A stretch of 64,000 nucleotides of DNA, taken from an uncultured Fibrobacter sp. GTDB lineage: Bacteria > Fibrobacterota > Fibrobacteria > Fibrobacterales > Fibrobacteraceae. This document shows, piece by piece, positions 51,042 through 59,358 of the stretch; positions within the stretch are counted from its first letter, which is position 1; each line of letters begins with the position of its first letter. Where the stretch lies: the NCBI GenBank assembly GCA_946414025.1, contig CAMKMX010000009.1, positions 21,049 through 85,048 on the forward strand, written 5' to 3'. The translations under genes and the position numbers were made by a program. The notes beneath the pieces are model-generated. The model saw only the letters and a list, made by a program, of their open reading frames with translations, was not told the DNA's origin and did not search any database.

Positions 51042-52535
51042 CTAATCGAACGACATGTCATCGCAGGTCACACTACCTGAATATATGTATGCATTCACCT
51101 TTTCAGAAGAACATTTTTCACGATATCCGCCCTTGCATCCATTTCCCATGACACCATCAAGTTCATCGCATTGAGCCCGCAATTCATTTTCATAACTCTC
51201 TGCAAACTCATCACAGAACTCCCCCAAAGACAACAAGGAATATTGGCAAGATACCAGATTCCCTGTAGGACCAACAGATCCGTTGCCACTACTGGACGAG
51301 TTTGCCGCACTTGACGAAGATGACACTGTAGTACTCGAGCTAGATTCAGACGCCTCATCTTTCAAGCAACGAACTGAAAGTCCTTCGGACTTGTATCTGT
51401 AATACAAATACACGTTCTTGTCGCTAGAAGCCAAGTACACATAGTATGCATCAATATTAGATGCTTCGTCTGCTGTCCAGAAGTAGGCACTGTCAAGATC
51501 ACCCATACACCCACCATTGGTATCCCGTGGTCTTCGACCCGCAGGGAGAACAGAAAAACCATAATCATCTGTTCCATTACCGCTGCCGCTCCAGCCCGTG
51601 GTCGACTTCAATTTTGCTGCGGTTGCACCAGAGCCACCCACAAAAGCACCTAAAGCACTCCATTCTTCTTTAGTTGGCAAATGCCACCCTTTGGGACACA
51701 AGCCCCTAGTTACATAAGAGGGATTTTTACAACTACTTATCATACCACAACCAATGCCATTTTTGGAATAGATTCCCGCACTATCTAAAGCCGCAGACCA
51801 GTCATACAACCGACCATATACAGAGCAACGAGATTCATCATTATAGTGGCATGCGCTTGCGGCTGGCTTTACACTATACACATGATTCAAGTTTTCCGCC
51901 AACCAAATCTCAAAGTAATCCGTTCCCTTGATGGTAACGGTTCTGTAGACATGTCCATCACGGAAATCCGTCAAAGTATTTCTTTGTGCGTCATAGTAAC
52001 TACTGTCCTTACCATCAAAACTGCTACTTGATTCAACAAAACTGGAACTACTACTCTCCGCACTAAAAAATATGTCAAAAGACGAAGAACTGCGAATAGA
52101 ATTGGAGGAACTATTTGCCTGATTATTCCTATTCTCATCTTCACTACGATCAGCGGAATCCTTGCGGCCAATGGGACGATTCTCTATGACAGTCCAGCGT
52201 TTGCCATCGCAAGTATATGCGGAATGTTCTATTTGAACAAAAAACGAATAGCCCTCCTTCCTGCCAGTGCAGGCAGGCAACTCGTCTTCGGTCTTGACCG
52301 TATCAAGAACATCGTGGTCAAATTCCCAGGCACCCTTTTGGCAGCGGTAGGCCTTGCGTTCGTCCTGAACTTCGGCCAAATCGCCTTCCCTGTTCTTGCT
52401 GCAGTTGGGCATATCGTCAAAAGATTCTACCTGCAGCGACACAAAATCGGAGTTGTCAGCAGCCGTACCATTGTCTCCATTGTCACAGGCAAGCAGGAGA
52501 AAGGTCAGCAAGAAAGGGAGGAATAGTTTTTTCAT
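51042..52535 (-). CDS. FISUMP lipoprotein with two two-cysteine repeats
   Basis: Start at the ATG at 52535 (MKKLFLPFLLTFLLLAC-D). Two repeats (FDDMPNCSKNREGDLAEV and EDELPACTGRKEGYSFF), a long Ser/Asn-rich linker, then a FISUMP domain with an insertion (LTDFRDGHVYRTVTIKGTDYFEIWLAENLNH, GLCPKGWHLPTKEEWSALG, GLSVRCLKDEA). After a second poly-Ser linker, a Cys-rich 60-residue tail (SCQYSLLSLGEFCDEF...CKGGYREKC...TCDDMSFD) is not recognised. First gene of the lipoprotein operon running to the GH5 gene. Confidence 0.85.
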   Translation of the reverse strand: MKKLFLPFLLTFLLLACDNGDNGTAADNSDFVSLQVESFDDMPNCSKNREGDLAEVQDERKAYRCQKGAWEFDHDVLDTVKTEDELPACTGRKEGYSFFVQIEHSAYTCDGKRWTVIENRPIGRKDSADRSEDENRNNQANSSSNSIRSSSSFDIFFSAESSSSSFVESSSSFDGKDSSYYDAQRNTLTDFRDGHVYRTVTIKGTDYFEIWLAENLNHVYSVKPAASACHYNDESRCSVYGRLYDWSAALDSAGIYSKNGIGCGMISSCKNPSYVTRGLCPKGWHLPTKEEWSALGAFVGGSGATAAKLKSTTGWSGSGNGTDDYGFSVLPAGRRPRDTNGGCMGDLDSAYFWTADEASNIDAYYVYLASSDKNVYLYYRYKSEGLSVRCLKDEASESSSSTTVSSSSSAANSSSSGNGSVGPTGNLVSCQYSLLSLGEFCDEFAESYENELRAQCDELDGVMGNGCKGGYREKCSSEKVNAYIYSGSVTCDDMSFD

Positions 52536-52555
52536 TGGGCTTACCATTATTTTGA

Positions 52556-53065
52556 TTACTTTTCAAACATTTTTTCTACTCGTTCTCTTGCCTTTTTTAT
52601 CTTCTCCTTTGTCTTTTTTGCAAATTCATGTTCATTACCATCGCTATTCAATATGCGAAAATAAGTCTTATCGGAATTTTTTATTGGTTCATTTATGTAT
52701 TTTTTCTCTTCTTTGGGGTTCACATATATCGGTTCAATTTTAAACTTGCTAATAAAATCATTGTTAATTCTCTGTTCATATTGATCCTGATACCCCATCA
52801 ACCCAGCAATTGTCTTACGAAGCGTTGAATTGCGCACAGAACCATCTATATGATTATAGATGAGTCTCTTTCTTACATTTGTAGACTTACCCACATATAT
52901 ACAGTAAAAGCCATTCTTTTCTTCAAGAAATTCTTTAATTTGTTCAAATTTAAGACCCAAACTTGGCAACAACTTAACCAATTCATCTTTAGAAGCCCAC
53001 CATTTATAACATCCTTGTTCAGCTTCAAATGGAAAATCATTCACACTCACCATTTTATTACTCAT
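52556..53065 (-). CDS. GIY-YIG-type nuclease domain protein
   Basis: The ATG at 53065 is chosen (AAAGGA about 8 bp upstream). 169 residues. GFYCIYVGKSTNVRKRLIYNHI matches the GIY-YIG core (FYCIYVGKS with the conserved Arg in NVRKRL). A C-terminal basic helix (KKTKEKIKKARERVEKM) could bind DNA. The gene is strikingly AT-rich compared with its neighbours and interrupts a row of paralogous lipoproteins, so it looks acquired. Possible homing-type or restriction-like nuclease; no repeats mark its ends. Confidence 0.72.
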   Translation of the reverse strand: MSNKMVSVNDFPFEAEQGCYKWWASKDELVKLLPSLGLKFEQIKEFLEEKNGFYCIYVGKSTNVRKRLIYNHIDGSVRNSTLRKTIAGLMGYQDQYEQRINNDFISKFKIEPIYVNPKEEKKYINEPIKNSDKTYFRILNSDGNEHEFAKKTKEKIKKARERVEKMFEK

Positions 53066-53160
53066 TTTTACCATTCCTTTACGCTTTAGGCGTGTTTAAG
53101 TGATTTGTTTTTTATTAGTTAAATTCTTTGAAATTTCGGTTGATTCAGTGAATCCACACT

Positions 53161-55107
53161 TTACCAACAACTTTCAAATTGCATGTATTCCCCCACAGGG
53201 ATTGTGATATACAGAGGAAATTCAACCTTAACACTTCCACTACAAGGTTCTCTATCGCTATATTTATTAACTGTTCCGGTTACTTGCTGACCATCAATCC
53301 AATCAAGGCAATTTTCGGAACTTCCACTTAGTGCTACTGTTGCAATTGTCGTAGAAGAGTTCGTTCCAGTCCACCTTGGGCATTCAGGTATATAATAGCC
53401 ACCAGGTCCTAATCGTTTCGCACTCGGGAATTCAATTTCATCATAGGGATTATCACTGTCAACTACATAAACACTGGGGCAGGTAACTTCCTTGGCATTG
53501 CCGTCAGCATTGGTCACGGTGACACTTGGAGTATATTCGCCCTTCTTGGTGTAAGATGCGGTCACGCTGCTCTTGGTCCCCGATACAGAACCCGACCAGA
53601 TATAACTCAAGGGTTCTGCGCCCTCGCTAGAGCAACCGGTAACGTTCCATGTGTATTCAACAGGATTGTCGCTTGCCAAGTCATTAGTTTCTGTCGTGAG
53701 TTCCCCGTCACAAGTACATCCGGTGATTTCCTTCTTCGCCAACGAAGAAGAACTAGTGGTTGTTGTGCTGGTAGCAGCCCCCTTCAGGCACCTGACGGAA
53801 ATACTGGGAGCAGTTAAAGAGTTCGCAGCATCGTCCTGTTCAAAGATGTCACTATCGTAAGAAATCTTAAAGGCATATCCTCCACTCGCGAAGAATCTCG
53901 CCTCGTCATCGCTGTAGCATTTCCCACTCCAGCAACTACCAGCCGGGAGTGCCGAAAATCCAAAAAGGTCTTCCCCAGTGGCAACGGCAACCCTTGTTTC
54001 GATTTCGGTCCCTGCTTCGTACCAGCCCGTGGTGGATTTCAGGCTTTTGCCTACCCCCTCCGTGCCGTTATTCGCATCTACATAATTGTACAGCACGGTC
54101 CATTCCGCAATTGCCGGAACATGCCATCCGGCTGGACAAAGGGATGTGGCACTTATGTTAGAAGGGTAAAGCCTGCCATATTTTTTACAGTAGGCACTGT
54201 TTTTCAAAGGGCATACGGAACCCGTAGCCTCATAGTTCAGGTTCTCCGCCATCCAGGTCTGGGTACCGATGACAACGGTCTTGTATGTCTGACCATCGCG
54301 GGAGTCGGTGAGAGTCCCTTCTTCTGGTTCGGGGACCTTGACAGAAGACGAAGACAGATCCTCGATCGGGGTCGAGGATGACGTGGGGGTATCCGGGGTC
54401 GAGGATGACGTGGGGGGATCTGGGGTCGAGGATGACGATTTTGGTGAATCATCGTCAGGCTCACTTCGGCCTTGATCAGCGGCCTTAGCTTCTTTCCATT
54501 CCCCGTCGATGCATTTCAGGGCTGTGCCCTCGTCGGCGATGTAGGCCTTTTCACCCTCCCGTTTGGCGGTGCAGTTGCTGAGGCTGTCCTCGGTAGCGTA
54601 GTAGGTGCCCACGGCTTTCCAACGGGTGCCGTCGCACAGATAGGCCTCACCCTCTATCAGGGCCGTTTCACCCTCGCGCTTGACAACACAGTTGGGTAAA
54701 TCGTCTTCGGTTTCGTATTCTACGACCCCCGATTCGCCAGGGGCGTCTTCCTTAATCCAGCGCTTGCCATCGCAGGTGTAGGCGGCACTTTCGCTTTTGA
54801 CAAACAACGAAAGGCCTTCCTTCTTGCCAATACAGGCGGGCAACTCATCTTCGGTCTTGACTGTATCGAGGACATCGTGGTCGAATTCCCAGGCACCCTT
54901 CTGGCAGCGGTAGGCCTTGCGTTCGTCCTGAACTTCGGCCAGGTCGCCCTCCCTGCTCTTGCTGCAATTGGGCAGGTCGTCGAAGGTTTCTGCCTGAACG
55001 GAGACGAGTTCCCCGTCGTTTGCATTGGTTCCGCTGCTGTCGGAACCGCAGGCCACGAGAAATACAGCAGCCGAGGCTGCAAACAAAGTAACGATTTCTC
55101 TTTTCAT
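53161..55107 (-). CDS. FISUMP lipoprotein with four two-cysteine repeats and Ig-like domain
   Basis: Start at the ATG at 55107 (GAGAGGTG 4 bp upstream). 648 residues: lipoprotein signal (FLVAC-GSD); four repeats (ending TALKCIDGEW); a Pro/Ser/Thr linker with a nine-residue PDTPTSSST repeat; a FISUMP domain nearly identical to that of the GH5 protein; then an Ig/PKD-like domain (GAEPLSYIWSGSVSGTKSSVTASYTKKGEYTPSVTVTNADG). A last Cys-containing beta domain ends QFESCW. The linker DNA contains a palindrome of the genome's dispersed repeat. Surface binding role likely; ligand unknown. Confidence 0.87.
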   Translation of the reverse strand: MKREIVTLFAASAAVFLVACGSDSSGTNANDGELVSVQAETFDDLPNCSKSREGDLAEVQDERKAYRCQKGAWEFDHDVLDTVKTEDELPACIGKKEGLSLFVKSESAAYTCDGKRWIKEDAPGESGVVEYETEDDLPNCVVKREGETALIEGEAYLCDGTRWKAVGTYYATEDSLSNCTAKREGEKAYIADEGTALKCIDGEWKEAKAADQGRSEPDDDSPKSSSSTPDPPTSSSTPDTPTSSSTPIEDLSSSSVKVPEPEEGTLTDSRDGQTYKTVVIGTQTWMAENLNYEATGSVCPLKNSAYCKKYGRLYPSNISATSLCPAGWHVPAIAEWTVLYNYVDANNGTEGVGKSLKSTTGWYEAGTEIETRVAVATGEDLFGFSALPAGSCWSGKCYSDDEARFFASGGYAFKISYDSDIFEQDDAANSLTAPSISVRCLKGAATSTTTTSSSSLAKKEITGCTCDGELTTETNDLASDNPVEYTWNVTGCSSEGAEPLSYIWSGSVSGTKSSVTASYTKKGEYTPSVTVTNADGNAKEVTCPSVYVVDSDNPYDEIEFPSAKRLGPGGYYIPECPRWTGTNSSTTIATVALSGSSENCLDWIDGQQVTGTVNKYSDREPCSGSVKVEFPLYITIPVGEYMQFESCW

Positions 55108-55125
55108 TTTCACCTCTCTCCACAT

Positions 55126-55501
55126 CCTTTTTAAGGCTCAATTCCCATATACATGAATATATATGGGCCAGGTTTGAAAGAAACGCCCCAAAGCCCCCAA
55201 AACCGCAAATTTGCCACTTTTTGATAGTTTGACGAAAATTTTTACTGTTTTATGATACATAACAGTTGATTTTTATGGAAAAACGGATATCGCGGCTCTA
55301 ATTTTTGGAACTTTTCCTGATTTTTTTACATTACGGGCTTGTACAGGGCAAATACTCCTTTCCTACACTTAACTTGTTAAATGTAAACAAAAAAAAACAA
55401 AACGATGTAAATTTTCGTTAACACGCTTTTTTAGTGCTTTTTCAGAGACTTTCGTCGATTTGACATGATTTTGACGCTTGCCGAAGGCCTATATGCAAAA
55501 C
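55126..55501. promoter_or_regulatory. 375-bp AT-rich non-coding spacer with palindrome and TTTACAT motifs
   Basis: No ORF. Contains a CCCATATA-N8-TATATGGG inverted repeat (55144-55167) about 40 bp upstream of the lipoprotein start. Further up are a TTTTGTTTACATTTA element (minus strand, 55378-55391) and two more TTTACAT words (55325, 55404). The TTTACATTTA word recurs upstream of the TIGR02147 gene (about 58811). It may hold operators for that regulator. Confidence 0.4.
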
Positions 55502-57889
55502 CTATTCTTCGTCTTTGATGCAGCGGACGGAGTACATACCTTTTTTTTGACCCCTTTCCCCACACTTCCATTCTCTGTAGTCTGGTAAAAAAGCAGCCCC
55601 GTAAGACGCGCCACCCAAGATAAAACGACTCCCATTAGAAACCCATAAATGCGCCCAGGATCCGAGATCTTCATAACGCTCTTTACCATAATTAAAGCTT
55701 CCAGCAGGGAGTACGGAAAAACCATATGTATTTGGTTCAGCCTTATGCAGACAGTCTTCTGGAATCTCGTTCCAGCACCACTCACCAGTCATCAACTCTT
55801 CCATCGTATCGGTTAATTCTAAGGCAAGCAATTCATTCCATTCATTACAATCAGGTACATGCCAACCCGAAGGGCATGACTCCAGCAAAACCTCATATGC
55901 ATACAACCTTCCGTAAACTGAGCAATTTTTTTCATCATTGTCATAGCAGTAACTTCCAGATTCAGTTTCATAGTTTAGGTTTTCAGCAAGCCACTCGTGC
56001 TTTTTTATCCCTATAGTTTTGTATTTTTTCCCGTCACGGGGATCTACTACTTCGCCATAATTCAACTTTTCTGTAGTAAATTTCCATACAGATGCGTGAC
56101 ATTTGTAAAAGGAATAATACCCCTTGGGAATCCAATACGTTCCCTCGGTATAATTTGTACAGCCCAAGCCTACGCTTACTTCATTTTCTGTTGCAGCCCT
56201 AAACACACCATCATCGCACACATACTTATTTGTTTTTATAAAGGTTCCATCAAAAATCACACCATCGTTTGTACATTTCTTTTGATAGGTATCATACTCC
56301 AATATGCTAGCCAGTCTCCATGCTTTTTTTCTTACTTCGTAGATATAATAATCTTTTTCATTCACTTGACCCTGACGTATTTCACCTTCAAATTCTCCAT
56401 GGCCCCATGTTGCAGTATCTTTTTCTATGTCTGTAGCAGTACGCCAAGTTTGCGAAACACACTTGTACCAGTTTTTATCCGAGCCCTGGCCAACAGTATC
56501 TTGCCTCAAGACTGTGCATCCGCGAAGCCCTAGCGAGCAGTCATTTGCCTCACCGGCTCGCCAGACTTTATCCTCATAGACATAGCAGTTGGTCTTAACC
56601 ACATCACCGAATTTCACATCGTCGTCTTTTCCAGCTTTCCATTTGTAAGTATCTTTCTCGATATCCGAAGCCAGACGCCACACACTGTCCTTGCAAATGA
56701 AATAATTCGAATCAACTTTTCCAACAGAATCTGCAATCGCTGCCACACAACCGCCAAGTTTCGCTTCAACATTGTCCGCCGCTCGCCATACTGTTTTGTC
56801 GAACACATAGATGCTATCCGTCACATTGCCTTTCTTTATTGTGCCATCGGTCGATTTTTCCCAACCGAACGTATCTTTCTCGATATCCGAGGCCAGGCGC
56901 CACAAGTTATCCTTGCAAATGAAATGAACGCCGTTCAACTTGCTCAACGCATTGGTGTTTGCTTTCACAACACCTTCCCGCTCCTTGTCGCAATCACCGA
57001 GGCCGTAGTTTTCCCACCAGAACTTGTCCATGGATTTTTCAAAATCGGGTATGATGTCAGAAATTTTCCAGCCCTTTATGTTGCTACGGATGGCAGAATA
57101 GTAGGTGGACAGGCTAACTGCACTTGCCCAGTCCGCCACGGCGGTAGCGGTTACCGAGTCGTTCCACACGCCATCCTTTTCGATATCGTAGGCAAAATTC
57201 GCCAGCCTTTCGGAGAAATCTCCTTCTGCAAGATCCGCCTGCATCAAGGAACTTATGGCCAGAAGGGCTGCGTTCCCCTCTCCCTTCTTGAATATGGAAA
57301 GTCCTTCGAAGTCGCCAATCAATTCGTTTTCAATATGAAACGCCTTCAGGATTTCCTGTTCCGCCTGCTGCTTGGCATCCTTTACGGGTTTGCCCTCGTT
57401 TACCAAGAACAGTGTGCGCTCGAACGCCAAATGAGTCAAAAGATTGATGTTGGCCGTTTCCTTGTCAGACAAATCCACCAGGGCATTAAGGGTTATAGGG
57501 GCCGTCGATTGTTTTCCGGTATTTTCATTGCGGTAATATCCCGAAACCTCCATAAATGCAAATTGGCATTCCAAATTCAAATGGGTAAACCGAAAATCCC
57601 CACGGTCGCTGGCGATTTTTCCAGGAATGGAGCGTCCCGTATGTCCGAGGGTTTCAAATTCCAATTCGTAAATGTGGACTGCAGAACCCACCGTGAAGGG
57701 ACCCTTTTCAGAAACACCGGCAACGGTCTTGTCTTCGATGGCAATCTGGGTCTCTTCGGTAGCACCGCCGGCCTGTTTGTCGTCTCCTGAACAGGCGCAC
57801 GCAAACAACGCGACCAAGGCAAGCAATGCAAGCCAAAAAAAGCTATGTCCAAATGTCTTTTTCATCTGTGCAAATTTTCCTTGTTTCAT
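55502..57889 (-). CDS. FISUMP lipoprotein with diverged cysteine repeats, coupled to TIGR02147 gene
   Basis: 795 residues. Signal with lipobox FACAC-S; an alternative ATG lies at 57865. An N-terminal domain of about 270 residues (VAGVSEKGPFTVGSAVHIYELE, then a helical part with INLLTHLAFERTLFLV) leads into about six diverged repeats (CDKEREGVVKANT...HFICKDNLWRLASDIEKDT and similar). A C-terminal FISUMP domain follows (DPRDGKKYKTIGIKKHEWLAENLNY). Its ATG overlaps the TGA of the upstream regulator gene (ATGA), which argues for a joint function. The SEKGPF opening is beta-sandwich-like and may be a stalk. Confidence 0.82.
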   Translation of the reverse strand: MKQGKFAQMKKTFGHSFFWLALLALVALFACACSGDDKQAGGATEETQIAIEDKTVAGVSEKGPFTVGSAVHIYELEFETLGHTGRSIPGKIASDRGDFRFTHLNLECQFAFMEVSGYYRNENTGKQSTAPITLNALVDLSDKETANINLLTHLAFERTLFLVNEGKPVKDAKQQAEQEILKAFHIENELIGDFEGLSIFKKGEGNAALLAISSLMQADLAEGDFSERLANFAYDIEKDGVWNDSVTATAVADWASAVSLSTYYSAIRSNIKGWKISDIIPDFEKSMDKFWWENYGLGDCDKEREGVVKANTNALSKLNGVHFICKDNLWRLASDIEKDTFGWEKSTDGTIKKGNVTDSIYVFDKTVWRAADNVEAKLGGCVAAIADSVGKVDSNYFICKDSVWRLASDIEKDTYKWKAGKDDDVKFGDVVKTNCYVYEDKVWRAGEANDCSLGLRGCTVLRQDTVGQGSDKNWYKCVSQTWRTATDIEKDTATWGHGEFEGEIRQGQVNEKDYYIYEVRKKAWRLASILEYDTYQKKCTNDGVIFDGTFIKTNKYVCDDGVFRAATENEVSVGLGCTNYTEGTYWIPKGYYSFYKCHASVWKFTTEKLNYGEVVDPRDGKKYKTIGIKKHEWLAENLNYETESGSYCYDNDEKNCSVYGRLYAYEVLLESCPSGWHVPDCNEWNELLALELTDTMEELMTGEWCWNEIPEDCLHKAEPNTYGFSVLPAGSFNYGKERYEDLGSWAHLWVSNGSRFILGGASYGAAFLPDYREWKCGERGQKKGMYSVRCIKDEE

Positions 57890-58719
57890 TTTTTACCGGA
57901 GGCAAGTTTCCATGTCAAGGGGAAAAGCTGAAGGTTCAATCGGAACACCTGTTCCATATCGTCGTCTTCGGTGGCGATGGCGATAACGCGCTTACGGAAA
58001 TCCGCCAGTTCCTTGACAATTTTCTGAAATGTTTTTTCAGTAAGGCCCAGCGTGAGCCCTGAAACAGAGCGGCCGGACAGGGGCACGTTCTTTATAGCCT
58101 CTAGAGCGAGCGCACCCATCTGCAAGTGCATCTGCTGAACCGCCAGCGGGACAAAATCCATTTTCCCCGTCGATACGGTCTTATTCGTTTGTATAAAGGT
58201 ATCCTTGCCGACTTTTTTCAAGAGACCCATAGATATCAGGTACTTGATGGTGGCCGACACCTGTCGCGCCGTGATTTTCGGCATGCACTGGACCGCGATT
58301 TGCTTTGCCTTTTTGCCCGCCATGTGGGGCACCAGTTCCCTGAGTACCGGGTTCTGCCACGATTCAAAATACCCCATGGACTTTTGCCCCAGGACATTCA
58401 CCTGGTGCGCCTTGGAAAGGGCCTGCATCTCGTCGAAATATTTCTGCCTTATGGATTCCCGTTTTGCCTGATTAAATGCCACTAGCGCCTTGAAATAGGC
58501 CAGTTCAAAGCCCTCCAGCCCCATGGCATGTGCTACACGAGCTACCCCTGCTCCGCTCAACCCCGACTTGCCTTCGCAAACCAGCTTCAGGTAAACGGGA
58601 GAACGGAATCCGGCCAGTTTTGAAAATTCACGCCACGTCATTACGGCATGGGCCTTTTTCTCCTGAAACCAATGGTCCATGAACTTTCGATAATCCTGGA
58701 ATGCGATGACGGAATCCAT
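57886..58719 (-). CDS. TIGR02147 (Fibrobacter paralogous) family regulator-like protein
   Basis: Start at the ATG at 58719. 277 residues. DYRKFMDHWFQEKKAHAVMTWREFSKLAGFRSPVYLKLVCEGKSGLS is the N-terminal HTH-like part. The C-terminal DUF4423-like region has YFESWQNPVLRELV, ITARQVSATIKYLISMGLLKK (a second winged-helix-like segment) and FRLNLQLFPLT. The family is a large paralogous group in F. succinogenes of unproven function, with DNA-binding character predicted. The stop overlaps the lipoprotein start, pairing a cytoplasmic regulator with a surface protein. Confidence 0.83.
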   Translation of the reverse strand: MDSVIAFQDYRKFMDHWFQEKKAHAVMTWREFSKLAGFRSPVYLKLVCEGKSGLSGAGVARVAHAMGLEGFELAYFKALVAFNQAKRESIRQKYFDEMQALSKAHQVNVLGQKSMGYFESWQNPVLRELVPHMAGKKAKQIAVQCMPKITARQVSATIKYLISMGLLKKVGKDTFIQTNKTVSTGKMDFVPLAVQQMHLQMGALALEAIKNVPLSGRSVSGLTLGLTEKTFQKIVKELADFRKRVIAIATEDDDMEQVFRLNLQLFPLTWKLASGKK

Positions 58720-59055
58720 ATTCCAGAATATAAATGCAAAACGCCCAAAAAGGAGAGAAAAAAGATACAATCTGCCGATTTTTCTGCCGTCTTGACGTCT
58801 ATTTTTGTTTATTTACATTTATATGATACAAAAAATTGGAAATTCATTCAAATTATGCGTTTTTTGTGATTGAAATTTCGAATTTTAGGCAAATAATTTA
58901 CAATAGTCGGCCAACCACCCTTTGTAAAAAACGCACGTAAACAAAAATTTTCGGCATATTTTGGCCTTCATCTCCGTTTATATAGCAGACAGAAAGTCTT
59001 AAAAACATCCGCCCCTTGACAATTCGTATCCAATTGGATACATTTGGAGAAAACA
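58720..59055. promoter_or_regulatory. Divergent promoter region with palindromic operator
   Basis: 335 bp, AT-rich, no ORF. Left part: TTTGTTTATTTACATTTATATGA words upstream of the TIGR02147 gene. Right part: TTGACA (59016) and TACATT (59039) at 17-bp spacing, enclosing GTATCCAATTGGATAC, a perfect 16-bp palindrome (59026-59041), then GGAGA before the toxin ATG. This is the usual layout for autorepression by a toxin-antitoxin complex. The promoter call is uncertain, since that start point would lie downstream of the ribosome site; a TTTATATAG further up is an alternative -10. Confidence 0.55.
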
Positions 59056-59358
59056 ATGATCGTAAACCAAACCCCTGTATTTCAGAAATGGATGCAAAAA
59101 TTACGAGATTTTCGGGCTAAAGCACACATACTTTCCCGATTGACACAAATTGAAAAAGGAAATCTTGGCGACTTTAAATCTGTAGGGAGCGGCGTATTGG
59201 AGATGCGCATCGATTATGGACCAGGCTACAGACTCTATTTTGCAAAAGATGGCGAGATTATTGTAATTATTCTGATTGGCGGCGAAAAATCCACACAAGA
59301 TCAAGACATCGTAAAGGCAAAAAACATTTGGCAAGGAATGAAAAATGAAAAAAAGTGA
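59056..59358 (+). CDS. RelE/ParE-superfamily toxin (TIGR02683 killer protein, HigB-like)
   Basis: 100 residues from the ATG at 59056 (GGAGA upstream). FQKWMQKLRDFRAKAHILSRLTQIEKGNLGDFKSVGSGVLEMRIDYGPGYRLYFAK and IILIGGEKSTQDQDIVKA reproduce the addiction-module killer family pattern almost in full. Such toxins are ribosome-dependent mRNA endonucleases or relatives. The gene order (toxin first) and 14-bp overlap with the antitoxin match HigBA-type modules. Confidence 0.9.
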   Translation: MIVNQTPVFQKWMQKLRDFRAKAHILSRLTQIEKGNLGDFKSVGSGVLEMRIDYGPGYRLYFAKDGEIIVIILIGGEKSTQDQDIVKAKNIWQGMKNEKK

